Of a DNA stretch of 10,845 nt, positions 1-7,400 are shown piece by piece (the first letter of the stretch is position 1; every line of letters begins with the position of its first letter). Source of the DNA: an uncultured Acidobacteriota bacterium (GTDB lineage: Bacteria; Acidobacteriota; Terriglobia; Terriglobales; Acidobacteriaceae); contig CAILBQ010000644.1 of the NCBI GenBank assembly GCA_903832475.1, forward strand, positions 1-10,845, in the 5' to 3' direction. The notes under the pieces are model-generated. The model made no database searches. It was not told the origin of the DNA and saw only the letters and a list, made by a program, of their open reading frames with translations. A program made the translations under genes and the position numbers.

Positions 1-2
1 CA

Positions 3-986
3 GCATTAACACCAATAGTCAATGCTTATATCGCGGCACATCCCTCTAGTTTCGTTGGAACAACGGGACCAATAGGACCAACAGGTGCTGGAGCAACAGG
101 ACCGATAGGACCAACCGGAACAGCAGGTTCAGCAGGTTCAGCGGGTTCAACCGGACCTACAGGAACAGCAGGTTCAGCAGGTTCAGTAGGAGCAACAGGA
201 GCAACAGGTCCAGCAGGATCAGGAGGAGGGGGATCAGGTCTTGGGACACTTGCCATGTATAAAGACGATTACGATGCGGTTATAACCAATAGCGTAGCAT
301 TAAATACATACTACTACAATTTAAAAGGCTTCCTGAAAATAACAGAATCAGTTCATATACCTATAAAATTTTCATCTACCACAGTAAAGCAAACATTTGC
401 CGGAACTGGGTATTCGTTTCTGACTCGCGGTACTTATACAGCATTAACATCAGGTTCTAACGCGTCTTGGGCTTATATTATTCCAACTGGCAACGATAAC
501 AACTTCAATCAAAGTTGTTCTGCTATTTTCAAAGGTAAATTAAACATAAATACCAGTAGTTATTTTGAGATAAATTTTGACAGTAATCAAAATAACTGGG
601 CAACAGGGTATTCTGGATCCCAAAATGCTGATTCTACTCTTGTATTTTCAGGCACTTCTTTAAGCGTTCCAAATGTAGGCTCATGGTCTGGATACTCTGC
701 CTTGACGCCTCCAGCGAATTTTTGGACTACATTACAAAATGGGTTCTATATTTCACTTGTTAGAATTCCATGGACCGGAGGAGATTTTCATACATTAACG
801 ACAGTCTATGATATTAATGGTAATATTTTAATCAATAATTTTGAAACTAGGTACGCATTCTACGGAGGAACTTGGACAAAGGAATTTTTCCATTTCTATT
901 CTAGCGCAAACAACAACTGGACATTCCTTATTACGTCGTCAACCAGGAAGACCGGTTTGAGCAGGATGTGGTCCGGCCGTTCGTGA
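3..986 (+). CDS. Collagen-like repeat protein with beta-rich C-terminal domain, partial at both ends
   Basis: An open frame runs from base 3 with no start codon, so the 5' end lies outside the window. The ATG at 255 falls inside the protein and is probably not the start. After a short lead (ALTPIVNAYIAAHPSSF) come about 20 Gly-X-Y triplets at 57-230 (GPIGPTGA, GATGPIGPT, GTAGSAGSA), with one shortened GA unit and a glycine-rich end. The following 220 or so residues are rich in Tyr, Trp, Phe, Asn, Ser and Thr, with no Cys pair or catalytic motif that I recognise; they look like a beta-rich fibre-head or adhesin domain. Collagen-like repeats with such heads occur in phage tail fibres, large DNA viruses and some bacterial surface proteins; I cannot choose among these. 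The frame stops at 984-986, but coding of this gene ends at the junction near 910; the residues after it are out-of-frame mnmA. Base composition is unlike the rest of the window. Confidence 0.7.
   Translation, partial: ALTPIVNAYIAAHPSSFVGTTGPIGPTGAGATGPIGPTGTAGSAGSAGSTGPTGTAGSAGSVGATGATGPAGSGGGGSGLGTLAMYKDDYDAVITNSVALNTYYYNLKGFLKITESVHIPIKFSSTTVKQTFAGTGYSFLTRGTYTALTSGSNASWAYIIPTGNDNNFNQSCSAIFKGKLNINTSSYFEINFDSNQNNWATGYSGSQNADSTLVFSGTSLSVPNVGSWSGYSALTPPANFWTTLQNGFYISLVRIPWTGGDFHTLTTVYDINGNILINNFETRYAFYGGTWTKEFFHFYSSANNNWTFLITSSTRKTGLSRMWSGRS
57..230 (+). repeat. Collagen-type Gly-X-Y coding repeat with a 45-bp internal duplication
   Basis: The Gly-X-Y triplets are encoded by related 9-bp units such as ggatcg-like and ggttcagca-type blocks. 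A 25-bp stretch beginning ggaacagcaggttcagcag occurs identically at 117-141 and 162-186. The 45-bp offset equals five triplets, so the pattern suggests recent in-frame tandem duplication. Confidence 0.75.
905..922. other. Chimeric junction between AT-rich collagen-like DNA and G+C-rich mnmA DNA
   Basis: Downstream of here the frame starting at 917 reads LDIPYYVVNQEDRFEQDVV, a good match to the interior of MnmA. Upstream, that frame meets a TAG at 902-904, while the collagen-like frame is still open. The two reading frames differ (collagen-like frame begins at base 3, mnmA frame at base 2), so no fusion protein could contain both. Base composition changes sharply at the same place. The local sequence caaacaacaactgg is simple enough to have given a short shared overlap. 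There is no terminal inverted repeat, target duplication or integrase beside it, so a sequencing or assembly chimera is likelier than a natural insertion. Confidence 0.75.
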
Positions 987-1810
987 ACGACTACCTGAAC
1001 GGGCGGACGCCGATTCCCTGCTCGCTTTGCAATAACCATCTGAAGTTCGATCAGCTGCTGCGCACGGCCCGGCAGATTGGCGCGCAGAAGATCGCGACGG
1101 GCCACTACGCGCGCAATGAGTACGATCCGGCACGCGGCCGCTGGATCCTGAAGCGTCCCGCAGATCAGGCCAAGGACCAAACCTGGTTTCTCTTTGGCCT
1201 GACCCAGGAGCAGCTGGCGCACACGCTGTTTCCGCTGGGGGATTTGCAGAAGCCGGCCGTCCGCGAGATTGCGCGCGACAGCGGACTGGCATTGGCCGAC
1301 AAGCCGGACTCCCAGGAAATCTGCTTCATCCCGGGCGGCGACTACAAGCAGTTCATCGCCAATTATCTCGACGAGCAGGGACAGCCGATGCCTGACTCTT
1401 CCGGCGAACTGGTCACGACCTCGGGCCAGGCGCTGGGCAAGCATGAGGGCGTGCATAACTTCACCATCGGGCAGCGCAAGGGGCTGAAGCTGACTTCACC
1501 CAACCCGCTTTACGTGCTGAATATCGACCGCGACAGCCGCAAGGTTACCGTAGGCCCCGAGTCCGAGTTGAATACGGCGATTCTTCATGTGCACCGGCTC
1601 AACTGGATCAGCATTCCGGAGCTGAACGAGCCGATGCGGGTGCAGGTGAAGATCCGCCACGTGCACGAGCCGTCGCCGGCGCTGATCGAGCCGGACGGTG
1701 CTGATTCGGTGCGCATCACGTTCGACACGGCGCAGCGCGCCATCACGCCTGGACACTCAGCGGTGTTTTATGACGGCATTGAGGTCGTCGGCGGCGGCTG
1801 GATCGTCTAA
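917..1810 (+). CDS. mnmA: tRNA-specific 2-thiouridylase MnmA, N-terminal part missing
   Basis: MnmA activates U34 of tRNA-Lys, -Glu and -Gln with ATP and replaces the C2 oxygen with sulfur in the cytoplasm. About 297 residues remain, against roughly 360-370 in the family. Recognisable are GRTPIPCSLCN with the first catalytic Cys (codon 1028-1030), IATGHYAR, KDQTWFLFGLTQEQL, and KPDSQEICFIPGGDY with the second catalytic Cys (codon 1322-1324). The 98-residue spacing of the two Cys agrees with E. coli Cys102 and Cys199. TIGQRKGL and the C-terminal beta-barrel end (GIEVVGGGWIV) follow. The N-terminal PP-loop (SGGVDSS type) is absent because the sequence changes at about 905-917. A GTG at 968 is an internal codon, not a start. 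As it stands the gene could not make an active enzyme, but the missing part was probably lost by the chimeric join and not in the organism. It converges on the next gene, 12 bp away. Confidence 0.92.
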   Translation: MDIPYYVVNQEDRFEQDVVRPFVNDYLNGRTPIPCSLCNNHLKFDQLLRTARQIGAQKIATGHYARNEYDPARGRWILKRPADQAKDQTWFLFGLTQEQLAHTLFPLGDLQKPAVREIARDSGLALADKPDSQEICFIPGGDYKQFIANYLDEQGQPMPDSSGELVTTSGQALGKHEGVHNFTIGQRKGLKLTSPNPLYVLNIDRDSRKVTVGPESELNTAILHVHRLNWISIPELNEPMRVQVKIRHVHEPSPALIEPDGADSVRITFDTAQRAITPGHSAVFYDGIEVVGGGWIV

Positions 1811-1822
1811 GCGCCTCAACCC

Positions 1823-2926
1823 TTACTGCCGTACCGCCCAGGCCATGCCGTCGGGCTCGCCGCCGGCGTCGATATGGCCCGTGATTTCGAGGGACTTTAG
1901 GTCCAAAACAGCCACGTAATTATCCGGCCCGCAGGCGAGAAAGGCGCGGGTTCCGCTGGGATCCATCTGGATTCCGGCGGCTCCGTGGCCGATGGCTACT
2001 TTCTTCACTTCCTTGCGCGAGGCGGCGTCGTAGACGACCAGGTTGCCGTCGCGCAGGCTGGTGACGAGAACAAGTTTGCCATCCAGTGTGAACTTGAGGC
2101 GATTGGCACCGAAGACCTTGGCGTCGAGTGTCGCCGCGACTTTCTCGCCTGCAATGTCGACGATTGAGATCGTTCCATCCTGCGCGGCCGCGGTCCACAA
2201 CTCGCGTCCATCTGGAGAGACATCGAAGCCTTCCGAACCTTTGCCGACTGGGATCACGGTCTGATTCCAATCCATGGCCGGGGGCCGGTCCACACTCTGC
2301 GGGCCGTTTGGGGGCGGCATGCCCGGAGGCGGCCCTCCTGGCCCCGATCCTGGACCTCCCGGCGCACCGGGAGGCGGTCCCATCATGGGACGCGCTACTT
2401 TTTCAAGGATGCTTACGGTTGCCGAGGCCACGTTGGTGGTGTAGATCTGCTTCAGGTCTGGCCTGACGTAGATCATGTGTGTGCGATTCTGCCCGGTGCC
2501 CATGACCCAGTCGATTTTCGAGGTCGCCGGATCATAGCTGCCAATGACCTTCGCGCCTTCCGCGGTGAACCATAGCCTGCCGCCGACGAAAGCCAATCCG
2601 TGAGGGCCGTTCAAGACGCCGAGGTCGATGTCGGGGAGCGCTTTCTGTCCGACGAGATCGATGACCGAGAGCACATGGAAGGCGCCGCCGCCGTAGATTG
2701 AGACATACGCGGTCTTACCATCGGCAGACGCGATAACTTCATGCGGATCCTGCCCGACGGGAGCGGTCGCCACTACCTTGAGCGTGGCTGGATCGACGAT
2801 CGACAGTGTGTGGTTGCGCTTGGAGAGCACCAACAAGGATGCGGACGGAGTCGATTGCGCCCGAAGGCCGATGGACGAGCAACAAATGGCGGCTAAAAGG
2901 GCGAAGGGGATAAGTCGCAAACGCAT
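1823..2926 (-). CDS. Exported YncE-like beta-propeller repeat protein
   Basis: The product has 367 residues. I chose the ATG at 2926 because GAGG stands 8 bases upstream and the protein then starts with a clean signal peptide (MRLRLIPFALLAAICC, likely cut after LRAQ); the ATG 21 bases earlier has no ribosome site. The mature part is a series of beta-propeller blades of the YVTN/YncE type: LLVLSKRNHTLSIVDPATLK, SADGKTAYVS, SPDGRELWTAAAQDGTISIV, LRDGNLVVYDAASRK and DNYVAVLDLKSLEI. About six or seven blades fit. Residues 180-216 form a Pro/Gly-rich loop (GPPPGAPGGPGSGPGG and onward) between blades, which is unusual. The role is unknown; such proteins are periplasmic or extracellular and usually bind ligands or partners. 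No enzymatic motif is visible. It lies 78 bp after the DUF948-like gene on the same strand, so co-transcription is possible. Confidence 0.8.
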   Translation of the reverse strand: MRLRLIPFALLAAICCSSIGLRAQSTPSASLLVLSKRNHTLSIVDPATLKVVATAPVGQDPHEVIASADGKTAYVSIYGGGAFHVLSVIDLVGQKALPDIDLGVLNGPHGLAFVGGRLWFTAEGAKVIGSYDPATSKIDWVMGTGQNRTHMIYVRPDLKQIYTTNVASATVSILEKVARPMMGPPPGAPGGPGSGPGGPPPGMPPPNGPQSVDRPPAMDWNQTVIPVGKGSEGFDVSPDGRELWTAAAQDGTISIVDIAGEKVAATLDAKVFGANRLKFTLDGKLVLVTSLRDGNLVVYDAASRKEVKKVAIGHGAAGIQMDPSGTRAFLACGPDNYVAVLDLKSLEITGHIDAGGEPDGMAWAVRQ

Positions 2927-3004
2927 GCAGTGGGCCTCGCAGTCCATTATCAGACCAGGAGGCGGTTCTGCCTAGAACGCAAATTGTCGGTGCGGGCGAC
3001 ACCC

Positions 3005-3577
3005 CTAAATGGCGAAATCTTTGTCGGCTTCTGAGACGGTGACTTTCTCATATGGAGCAGGCGATGGAGAATCCGCATAGCGCGAAGCGGCGTTGCGACG
3101 GACGTCGCTACGAGGATTCGTGTTCCTGTAGGTGTCGATGACGGCGCGCACTGCCGCGAAGACTCCGTTGGCTTGGCGCACGGGGGCGGCGACTGCGTTT
3201 TCCAGCAGAGAGCCGGCGCGATCCATGACATTCAACGTGGATGTGAGCATCTGGTCGAGACGGGCCGTCTGCTTATTTACGCGATCCATGATTTCTGACG
3301 CTGAAATATTGACCGACTTGGTCTCTCGCTTGAGCAGTTCGGTCAGCTCGGCAAGGCCGTTGGTAACGGTCACTACCTGGGGCGAGATGCGCTCCACCAG
3401 TTCCCTCGTGGAATGCACGATGGGAAGCACCGTGGCCTTCAAATCGGTTGTCGTTTCTGTGACGGCCTTCGCCGTTTTGGTCAAAGCGACGAAGATCCCG
3501 ATGAGAACTACGGCCTGTATGAGGACAGAGATCCCGGTCAGAGCAACAAAGATGATCAGAAGAGTGTGGTTATCCAT
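3005..3577 (-). CDS. DUF948-like membrane-anchored coiled-coil protein
   Basis: The product has 190 residues. One transmembrane helix at about residues 5-32 (TLLIIFVALTGISVLIQAVV) is followed by a long helical region (about 33-150) with regular hydrophobic spacing (LKATVLPIVHSTRELVERIS, TNGLAELTELLK, LDQMLTSTLNVMDRAGSLL) and a disordered, charged tail. This order fits the DUF948 family, short inner-membrane proteins of unknown function often found near YtxH genes, as here. The ATG at 3577 puts the membrane helix at the N-terminus; the ribosome site GAGA before it is weak, and a GTG at 3589 is possible. The family name is from pattern recall and less certain than the topology. Confidence 0.6.
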   Translation of the reverse strand: MDNHTLLIIFVALTGISVLIQAVVLIGIFVALTKTAKAVTETTTDLKATVLPIVHSTRELVERISPQVVTVTNGLAELTELLKRETKSVNISASEIMDRVNKQTARLDQMLTSTLNVMDRAGSLLENAVAAPVRQANGVFAAVRAVIDTYRNTNPRSDVRRNAASRYADSPSPAPYEKVTVSEADKDFAI

Positions 3578-3631
3578 GCAAGGTCTCACGATCCAAGCGG
3601 GTTGAGGACTCCGCTATCTAACTGCACTGGG

Positions 3632-3666
3632 AAACAAGGAATGCAGGGTAGTTACACCCTGCATTC
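3632..3666 (-). terminator. Probable terminator or attenuator hairpin between the YtxH and DUF948-like genes
   Basis: Bases 3639-3649 (GAATGCAGGGT) and 3656-3666 (ACCCTGCATTC) form a perfect 11-bp stem with a 6-base loop. Read on the minus strand, the stem is followed by CTTGTTTCCC, a moderate T-tract, as in an intrinsic terminator for the YtxH transcript. The plus-strand side has no T-tract, so the minus direction is preferred. It sits 66 bp after the YtxH stop and 61 bp before the next start, so it may also act as a partial attenuator. Confidence 0.6.
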
Positions 3667-3731
3667 GCGATGATGAAACAACGTGCATGGAATAATACGC
3701 GGCGCAAGAACCGCCGTCGATACAGCCTCAG

Positions 3732-4166
3732 CTACGAGACAGGACCTTCGCCAGGGGCCGCAGAGGTTTCCTGATAGGCATGCTTGCCTGCGTCCACGGC
3801 TGCCGCTACCTTCACACTCTGGTCGTTGACGAAGCCCTTGCCGCGATCGACGAAATCTTCCCACTGCGCGCGGCTGCGGTCGACAACTTCCTTGCCTTTT
3901 TGGACGTACTGGGTGGCCTGTTCGCGGCCCTTCTGCACGTACTCGGCGGCCTGGCCCTTGCCCTTTTCGACCAACTGGCCTGCCTGATCGGCGACTTCAC
4001 GGGCACGAACGCGAACGTACTCTGTTCCGTCCTTGGCGGTGTTCACGATATCTTCGCGGGTTTCACGACCGCTCTTAGGCGCATACAAAATGCCCACAAG
4101 TGCTCCAAGTCCCAAACCTGCGAGGAACCATCCAAATGCTGTTGCCTGATTGTTATCGTCTGCCAT
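3732..4166 (-). CDS. YtxH-family protein with 11-residue helical repeats
   Basis: The product has 144 residues. The ATG at 4166 is set by a strong ribosome site AAGGAG (4180-4175) with 8 bases between. Residues 11-35 give the YtxH signature, a Gly-rich membrane or amphipathic segment ending in a conserved turn (GWFLAGLGLGALVGILYAPKSGRE). After this come three near-identical 11-residue repeats at 62-94 (A-G-Q-L-V-E-K-G-K-G-Q, AAEYVQKGREQ, ATQYVQKGKEV) and a fourth degenerate unit (WEDFVDRGKGF). The 11-residue period is typical of LEA-like and apolipoprotein-like amphipathic helices. YtxH proteins are small, often stress-linked and envelope-associated, but their biochemical role is not established. 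The gene precedes the DUF948-like gene, separated by a hairpin. Confidence 0.85.
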   Translation of the reverse strand: MADDNNQATAFGWFLAGLGLGALVGILYAPKSGRETREDIVNTAKDGTEYVRVRAREVADQAGQLVEKGKGQAAEYVQKGREQATQYVQKGKEVVDRSRAQWEDFVDRGKGFVNDQSVKVAAAVDAGKHAYQETSAAPGEGPVS

Positions 4167-4174
4167 AAAAGGAA

Positions 4175-4180
4175 CTCCTT
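4175..4180 (-). promoter_or_regulatory. Strong ribosome binding site of the YtxH gene
   Basis: AAGGAG reads on the minus strand 8 bases before the ATG at 4166. It decides that start over an in-frame TTG 18 bases upstream, which would place the ribosome site inside the coding region. Confidence 0.8.
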
Positions 4181-4200
4181 TCAAAACTCAAAGTAGGACT

Positions 4201-4217
4201 GAGATTACCAAAATCTC
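4201..4217. repeat. Short inverted repeat in the YtxH leader
   Basis: GAGATT and AATCTC form a perfect 6-bp stem around a 5-base loop, 35 bp upstream of the YtxH start. It could be an operator half-site pair or leader hairpin, but it is short enough to be chance. No clear -35 or -10 boxes are visible around it. Confidence 0.3.
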
Positions 4218-4496
4218 TGGGCCCGCATCCGGAATCCCTTGATTTTTGGCCAGCTTTTGAACAAACTGCTTCCTGACTCACCCCCATTGGACGCCATTGT
4301 CCGGGGAGATGTTGCCTCAAATCGCTCATCCAATCTTACGCTGCGCCACTGAGGTGAGAGAGAGGACGCCGCGCGCAACTGGCCAGGTCCTTCCTGCGCG
4401 TAATGGTTTGCCGCGCCGCCGACTCAGCGCAGGAAAGCCATCCCGGGCGGACCCGTGGACGGCTTTCTGCGAGCGAGGGATTGGACTCAGTCGCGT
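4218..4496. other. Intergenic region between the sedolisin and YtxH genes
   Basis: I see no convincing gene here. An open plus-strand frame beginning at 4297 runs into the antisense of the sedolisin and has no family features, so I treat it as non-coding. The region holds the overlapping inverted repeats at 4391-4467 and should contain the YtxH promoter, which I cannot place. Confidence 0.5.
4391..4467 (-). repeat. Two overlapping inverted repeats downstream of the sedolisin gene
   Basis: TTCCTGCGC (4391-4399) pairs with GCGCAGGAA (4427-4435), and GAAAGCC (4433-4439) pairs with GGCTTTC (4461-4467). The arms share bases 4433-4435, so the two stems compete. They begin 30 bp after the sedolisin stop, a position suited to a 3' mRNA structure or terminator, but the loops are long (27 and 21 bases) and no T-run follows. 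Confidence 0.35.
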
Positions 4497-7400
4497 CTAT
4501 AGGACGCGCACAGTGACGGTTGCCGAACTGACGTTGGTCTTGTCGGTCGAATCCGTGCCAATGACCTTGAAGGTGTATGTCCCGGCAGCGATTCTTTTGT
4601 CAGGCGTCGAGCAGGCTGCCATCCCCGAGACGACGACCACGAGCAGCAGGAGAGACAGCAGGGATTTCCATGCTCGACGGCGGGCCGGCACCGCAAAGAG
4701 CAGGCAGCAGGCAAGCGCCGTTCCACCGGCCGCCAGCCATTTGCCCTTGTGGGGTTCGGTATTGCTGCCGAGCGTAATGCCAGGAGGCAGCTTGCTTCCG
4801 ATGCCGAAGACCAGCATCACCGGGAACGTCTGCCCGCCTGCGGTCAGCGTTTCGGTGGCCGGGCTCATGGCGCACTCCGGAGACGCCGATGTTGAGCTTC
4901 CGCTCACCAGCGCGCAGGTGTAGTTGATGGTCCCCGCGTAGCCGCCCTCCGAGGTTGTGGCAATGGTGGCTACGCCAGTGGAGTGCTCAGAAGAAAGCTT
5001 GGTGGTGGTATCGGCCAAGGTGAAATAAGGCTTTCCCGTGACGAGGATGGAATTGGATGCGGAGGCGGCATAATTCACGTCGCCAAGGTATTCCGCATGT
5101 AATTGGTGCTTGCCCTGGGGGATGTTCGAGGTGGTGATGGTGGCTGTTCCGGAAGCCAGATTGCTTCCTCCGGGCAGCCCTTGCAGCGGGACCTCGGCGA
5201 GAATCGTCGTTCCGTTTTCAATCGCTACCATGCCGGTGGGGGCCAGGGCCGCGCTATCGGTTGCCAGTTGCACTTTGAAGGTGAGGGGCTGACCGCTGTA
5301 GGACGTCGCACTGGCAGTCATTGAAATCTGCGTGACGCCTTTGGTGATCACCAGGGGAAGCTGCCCGACACCGGGGTTGAAGCTGTTGTCTCCGCTGTAG
5401 TCCGCGGCGATCGTGTAGGATCCGGCATTCAAGAAATAGCCATTCGCCACCGCGGAACCAATTGAACTCAGACCGACCGTTGCCACGGTACTGGCATTGG
5501 CTTTGAAGGTTACGCTGCCGGTGGGGATGCCGTCCTGGCAGATGTCGGCGTCGTTGCCTCCTAGGAAGGAATGGACGCCGCACGGCCTGGCGGCGAGTCC
5601 CAGGTAGTAGCCGTATGGAGTGACATTTACCTTGGCGTTGGTGACGGGATTGAAGGAAGAGATGAGCAGCTGGACTGTGCTGTTTTCAGGGGTAACGACG
5701 ACGGAGTGACGGGTCGAAGTGCTGACCGCGTATTCGCCTGAGCCTCCATAGGCCGCTACCACGTTGTAACTTCCGCCCGGCAGAGAATTGATCGAGGTGG
5801 GCCCGGTAGTGCCGGCCGCATCCAGGGCATAGGCGCCCACTGACCTAGCCAGTTTGAGCGAAGGCGGATTGGCGAGCGCTGTCAGGGACACATTCCCGGT
5901 CGGACTGCCGCTCGATGCTGTCACCGTCACGTTGGCGGTGACGTATTGCCCATGCTCGATGGTGGCAGGCGAGAGCGTGAGTTGCGTCGTGGTGGGCAGC
6001 AAGCCCGCGCTGATCCAGTTGGCCACGAGGGCCGAGGCATTCACGCTGCCAAGTCCCGTCGCTAGGTCATATCCTCCGGCCGCGTTATAGCCGGACAGGT
6101 AATTGCTGCCGGCGCTGTTCTTGGCGCAATTGGGAGTGCCTGCCGCGCATGGGACCGCGTTGTTCCCGGTCTTGACGTCGTGAAAGGAGGATGGGGCGGT
6201 GCGAGCCAGGTTGTAGAGCACGTAATTGGCCTGCCCCTGGCGCTCGCCGGTGGCCTGTTTGACGAGAGCCAGGACGCCTGCAAAGGCGGGCGCGGCGGCA
6301 GACGTGCCTCCGACGCCGTAGAGGTAAAACTCGTCCGGAGGCAGTCCGTTCGAACCCGGCGTGCAGTCTTGAATTGAACTGCCGTTCGCATCCTTGTCCT
6401 GGTCGGTGCAGATGCCCCAGGCTGCGTAATATAGCCCGTTGGCTGCGAACATTGAGACGTCCGGAAGGTCGCGGGCCATGTCGGCAGGAACACCGGGGCC
6501 TGTTTGCCAGGACGGTTTCTGGTATCCGATGATGCAGGTGAAGCTCGAGCCGTTGAAGAAGCCTTCCTCGCAGTTGCTCTTGCCGCCGCCGGCCGCCACG
6601 ATGTTGGCGTAGGGATCGGGAGCGGCTGAATTATTGGCCAAAACTCCCGGTGGGAAGTTGGAAAAGGTGTTGTTCCAGGGGACTTCGGGGATGAACTGTT
6701 TCGCCGATCGGAGCGTGGTTGGATCGTTGCTGGCGGTGACGTAATTAGTGAAGTTTGCCCCGCTGCCGTCCGGTCCAGCGAGAGCGGCAAAATCCGTGCC
6801 GCCTACGGCGATGTTGTAGGGCGTGGAAGCCAGCCCATTCACCATCAATCCGTAGTACGCCTGGGTTTGCGAATTTGGATCGTCGCAGCCAGCCGAACCG
6901 GAGTCTCCGCTGGAAACGGTCACGGAAATTCCCTGCGCCGCTGCCTGCTCCCACATGGCCGCAAAGAATTGATTCCCGGCATAGGCCAGGCCGCCTTCGC
7001 ACTCGCCGAAGCTGACGTTGAGCACGTCGACGAGGTTGTCGTTGACGGCGCGCGAGGTGGCCAGGTTCAGACCGTTATCGACGGCCGTGTCCGCCGCGGT
7101 GTAGAGGTATACCTGGGCGCCGGGCGCGATGCCGCCGGCAACTTCCGTGTCCAGGTAGGCTTCGACCGCGTCGCCATTGACGCCCGGATTCTTGCTTCCG
7201 TCGAGGATGACAACTGGGGTTGTTGCCGCATGGGGAAAGAGTTTCGATATGCCGAACAGGGCCCGGTAATTCGTGACCTGGGAGGGCGTGATGTTGGAGT
7301 CACCCAGGATGCCGATCTTGACTCCCGTTCCATCGTAGGCGTTGCCTGAGGCCGCGGGATTGAGGGCGGGTACGGGCGTGTTGTAGATGGTCGCCGCATC

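Noticed and set aside
57..230. CRISPR-like or other non-coding repeat array
   Set aside because: Repeats are in frame, encode Gly-X-Y triplets without spacers, and belong to an open reading frame.
26..256. Minus-strand open frame with Pro/Val/Ala-rich repeats
   Set aside because: It is the antisense of the Gly-X-Y repeat; the plus-strand frame continues into a plausible beta-rich domain and better explains the repeat.
3..986. A natural mobile element or prophage carrying the collagen-like gene into mnmA
   Set aside because: No integrase, terminal repeats, target duplication or attachment-site pattern is visible at the junction; a chimera is simpler.
896..1456. Minus-strand open frame of 186 codons opposite mnmA
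   Set aside because: It lies opposite conserved MnmA codons; such long antisense frames are common in G+C-rich genes.
968..1810. GTG at 968 as the true start of mnmA
   Set aside because: MnmA-like residues continue upstream in the same frame to about 917, so this codon is an internal Val.
4297..4923. Plus-strand open frame of 208 codons
   Set aside because: Most of it is antisense to the sedolisin C-terminus, and the part before has no recognisable domain or ribosome site.
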